Of a stretch of 15,687 bases of DNA, positions 14,087 to 15,687 are shown piece after piece. Within the stretch, counting starts at the first letter, position 1; each line of letters starts with the position of its first letter. The position numbers were made by a program, and so were the translations under genes. The notes under the pieces were generated by a model. That model did not search any database. It was given only the letters and a program-made list of their open reading frames with translations, and was not told the DNA's origin. The stretch is from Treponema sp. UBA3819. GTDB lineage: Bacteria > Spirochaetota > Spirochaetia > Treponematales > Treponemataceae. The DNA lies in contig DFDV01000088.1 in NCBI GenBank assembly GCA_002369025.1, positions 1-15,687 of the forward strand, read 5' to 3'.

Positions 14087-14944
14087 ATGAATTTTCTGGA
14101 ACTGAAGGACGTAACTTTTTCATATCCGCCTGTGGAAGGCGATCTTGATGAAAATGGCAAACAGATTGTACCGCCCCTCCTGTGGGAAGGCTTTTCCGCT
14201 GACTTGCCCGGCGGCTTTGTTCACCTTGTCGGACCAAACGGCTGCGGTAAATCCACGCTTCTGCTTTTGGCGAGCGGCCGCCTTGCACCTGTGGACGGAA
14301 GTGTATCGCTTCTGGGAAAAAATCCCCAGGCCCTTTCTGAAGAAGAGCGCAATCTGCTTGCCTCTTTTATCTATCAGAACATGGAATTTGAAACTGACGA
14401 AAAAGTGGAAAATCTTTTGCAGCAGGTATACGCAAATGGTGCCCTCAAGGCATCTGCCGCTCCCATCCGTTCAGAGGGCGGACACAAGGATTTGCTTTCA
14501 GAAGTTGTGGAAATTTTTGAACTGGGCGGCGTTTTGAATCATCCGCTTACGGGCCTGAGCAAGGGCGAAATTCAGCGGGTTCTTCTGGCTTTCAGCATTT
14601 TGTATGGCAGCAAGTCAATTTTTATGGATGAGCCCATGTTTGCCATGGAATTGCCGCAGAAAGAAAAAAGCCTTGCCTACCTGAAGGATTTTGTTGCAAA
14701 AACAGGCACGACAATCTATCTTTCCATGCACGATCTGGATTTGACCAGAAAATATGCAGAAATGGTGCTTTTAATCTATCCCAATCACGACATGGATTTG
14801 GGAACTCCCGAGGAAGTGCTTACTAACGAAGATTTGGAAAAAGCCTATGGAGTGCCGGCAAGCATGCTGAGGGACGGTGAAGAATACACCCGCAATCATC
14901 TTAAAGAAGTGAGCGATTTGCTTGGTGCAAAGGAGACCCGTTAA
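14087..14944 (+). CDS. ABC transporter ATP-binding protein (orphan)
   Basis: A 285-residue cytoplasmic ATPase. Seen: Walker A G49-P-N-G-C-G-K-S-T57, Q-loop Q97 in IYQNMEF, signature L157-S-K-G-E161 (a variant of LSGGQ), Walker B S-I-F-M-D181-E182, and switch H215 in SMHDLDL. All ATPase residues are intact. There is an extra stretch of about 12 residues between the first strand and Walker A (VEGDLDENGKQI) and a carboxyl extension of about 40 residues. Established: the family resembles importer ATPases for metals and metal chelates. No permease or binding-protein gene is adjacent: a tRNA lies upstream and a converging reductase downstream. The membrane partner must be elsewhere, or the protein has a non-transport role. 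The start is set by the domain and a -10 box ending 6 bases upstream. Confidence 0.92.
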   Translation: MNFLELKDVTFSYPPVEGDLDENGKQIVPPLLWEGFSADLPGGFVHLVGPNGCGKSTLLLLASGRLAPVDGSVSLLGKNPQALSEEERNLLASFIYQNMEFETDEKVENLLQQVYANGALKASAAPIRSEGGHKDLLSEVVEIFELGGVLNHPLTGLSKGEIQRVLLAFSILYGSKSIFMDEPMFAMELPQKEKSLAYLKDFVAKTGTTIYLSMHDLDLTRKYAEMVLLIYPNHDMDLGTPEEVLTNEDLEKAYGVPASMLRDGEEYTRNHLKEVSDLLGAKETR

Positions 14945-14975
14945 GAGTCTCCCTGCCATGCCGCTTTGCCGGCTG

Positions 14976-15687
14976 CTAGAACTGAGTTTCGTCCGGGTTT
15001 CTGGCCAATCTGATTTCAAGGTTTTCCAGTTCTCCGATGGCCTTGCAGTCTTCTTCTTCCAGTTCAAAGTCAAAGACGCGGGTATTTTCCGCAATGCGAT
15101 CTGGGGTAACGCTTTTGGGAAGGGGAAGATATCCCTGCTGCAGACTCCAGCGGATGCAGATTTGAGCGATGGATCGGTTGTATTTTTTTGCCAGTTCATG
15201 CATAAAGGGATTTGAGAAGATTCCGCCGGTTCCCAGAGGACTGTAGGCTTCCAGAACCATGTTGGAACGGCGGCTGAATTCTACAAGCGCATCCTGAGTC
15301 TGTCCGGGGCAGAGTTTAATCTGGTTTACCATGGGAGCAATTTTTGCAGTCTTGGAAAGTTCAGTGAGGTGGCGGCCGTAAAAGTTACTTACGCCGATTG
15401 CCCGGAACTGTCCCGCTTCGTATGCTTCTTCTATAGCCTTCCAGCTTTCAGCATTTTTTTCTGCCCAGCAGTCACGGAATTTCAGGGGATTTGGCCAGTG
15501 AATCAGATAGAGGTCCACATAGGAGAGCCCCAGTAATTGCAGGGATTTTTTGATGGCTGCTTTTGTTTCGTCATAACCATGGTCATCGTTCCAGAGTTTT
15601 GTAGTGACAAAAATTTCTTCACGCTTTACATTGTGTTCCTTGCAGAAATCTTTGATGGCGTTACCAACGCTTTTTTCATTTCCGTAT
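14976..15687 (-). CDS. Aldo/keto reductase (5' end outside window)
   Basis: The last 237 codons of an NADPH-dependent reductase of the aldo/keto reductase superfamily; the start and about 50 residues lie beyond base 15687. Seen: the catalytic tyrosine of the YGNE motif (codon 15684-15686) right at the edge, lysine in FVTTKLW (15597-15599) and histidine in LIHWP (15498-15500), three of the four catalytic residues; the fourth, an aspartate, is outside. The carboxyl part has PLPKS...RIAENTRVFDF, the usual NADPH 2'-phosphate and adenine binding stretch. Established: these TIM-barrel enzymes reduce aldehydes and ketones; the sequence type is nearest the 2,5-diketo-gluconate and methylglyoxal reductase group, but the substrate is not decidable. 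It converges with the ABC gene, 31 bases apart. Confidence 0.94.
   Translation of the reverse strand, partial: YGNEKSVGNAIKDFCKEHNVKREEIFVTTKLWNDDHGYDETKAAIKKSLQLLGLSYVDLYLIHWPNPLKFRDCWAEKNAESWKAIEEAYEAGQFRAIGVSNFYGRHLTELSKTAKIAPMVNQIKLCPGQTQDALVEFSRRSNMVLEAYSPLGTGGIFSNPFMHELAKKYNRSIAQICIRWSLQQGYLPLPKSVTPDRIAENTRVFDFELEEEDCKAIGELENLEIRLARNPDETQF

Noticed and set aside
13744..14288. Short frames over the tRNA and the downstream gap on both strands
   Set aside because: They translate the tRNA and hairpin region or the antisense of the ABC gene, a common annotation artefact.
14932..14952. GGAGAC/GTCTCC hairpin across the ABC stop codon as a terminator
   Set aside because: Only 6 pairs with a 9-base loop and no T run; not convincing.

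Overview
The window looks like chromosomal DNA of a Treponema-like spirochaete. This is an inference: several lipoproteins have relaxed, cysteine-rich lipoboxes, gene order alternates in small operons, coding GC is moderate with AT-rich intergenic gaps, and the mix of chemotaxis, c-di-GMP, anti-anti-sigma and murein-remodelling genes fits that group. No species can be fixed from the sequence alone. I saw no insertion sequence, integrase, CRISPR array or clear pseudogene.

Layout, left to right: (1) 1-661, minus: amino end of a chemotaxis receptor with a dCache sensor, cut by the window edge. (2) 695-1288, minus: YgjV-like membrane protein fused to a degenerate acetyltransferase-like domain, divergent from (3) 1344-3281, plus: serine-hydrolase lipoprotein. 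(4) 3409-3705, plus: single STAS anti-sigma-factor antagonist with a consensus promoter and a strong hairpin terminator shared with the converging operon. (5) 6887-3796, minus: diguanylate cyclase overlapping purD by 4 bases. (6) 7061-11161, plus: LysM membrane protein with an Hsp70 substrate-binding-like amino end, followed by a Slt70-type lytic transglycosylase lipoprotein. (7) 13022-11195, minus: NlpC/P60 hydrolase fused to a probable 8-stranded beta-barrel, followed by an unrecognised lipoprotein. (8) 13093-13743, plus: HAD phosphatase. (9) 13819-13891: tRNA-Ala(CGC) with promoter and terminator, followed by an inverted copy of its T arm and two hairpins. (10) 14087-14944, plus: orphan ABC ATPase. 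(11) 14976-15687, minus: aldo/keto reductase, start beyond the window.

The main theme is the cell envelope. Two neighbouring operons carry a LysM anchor, a lytic transglycosylase, an NlpC/P60 hydrolase and two lipoproteins, and a beta-lactamase-fold lipoprotein lies further left. Signalling is the second theme (receptor, diguanylate cyclase, STAS protein). The most unusual items are the Hsp70-like/acidic-repeat/TM/LysM protein, the NlpC-barrel fusion, a recurring promoter arrangement in which the -10 box ends exactly 6 bases before the start codon (predicting leaderless mRNAs), and the inverted tRNA T-arm copy.
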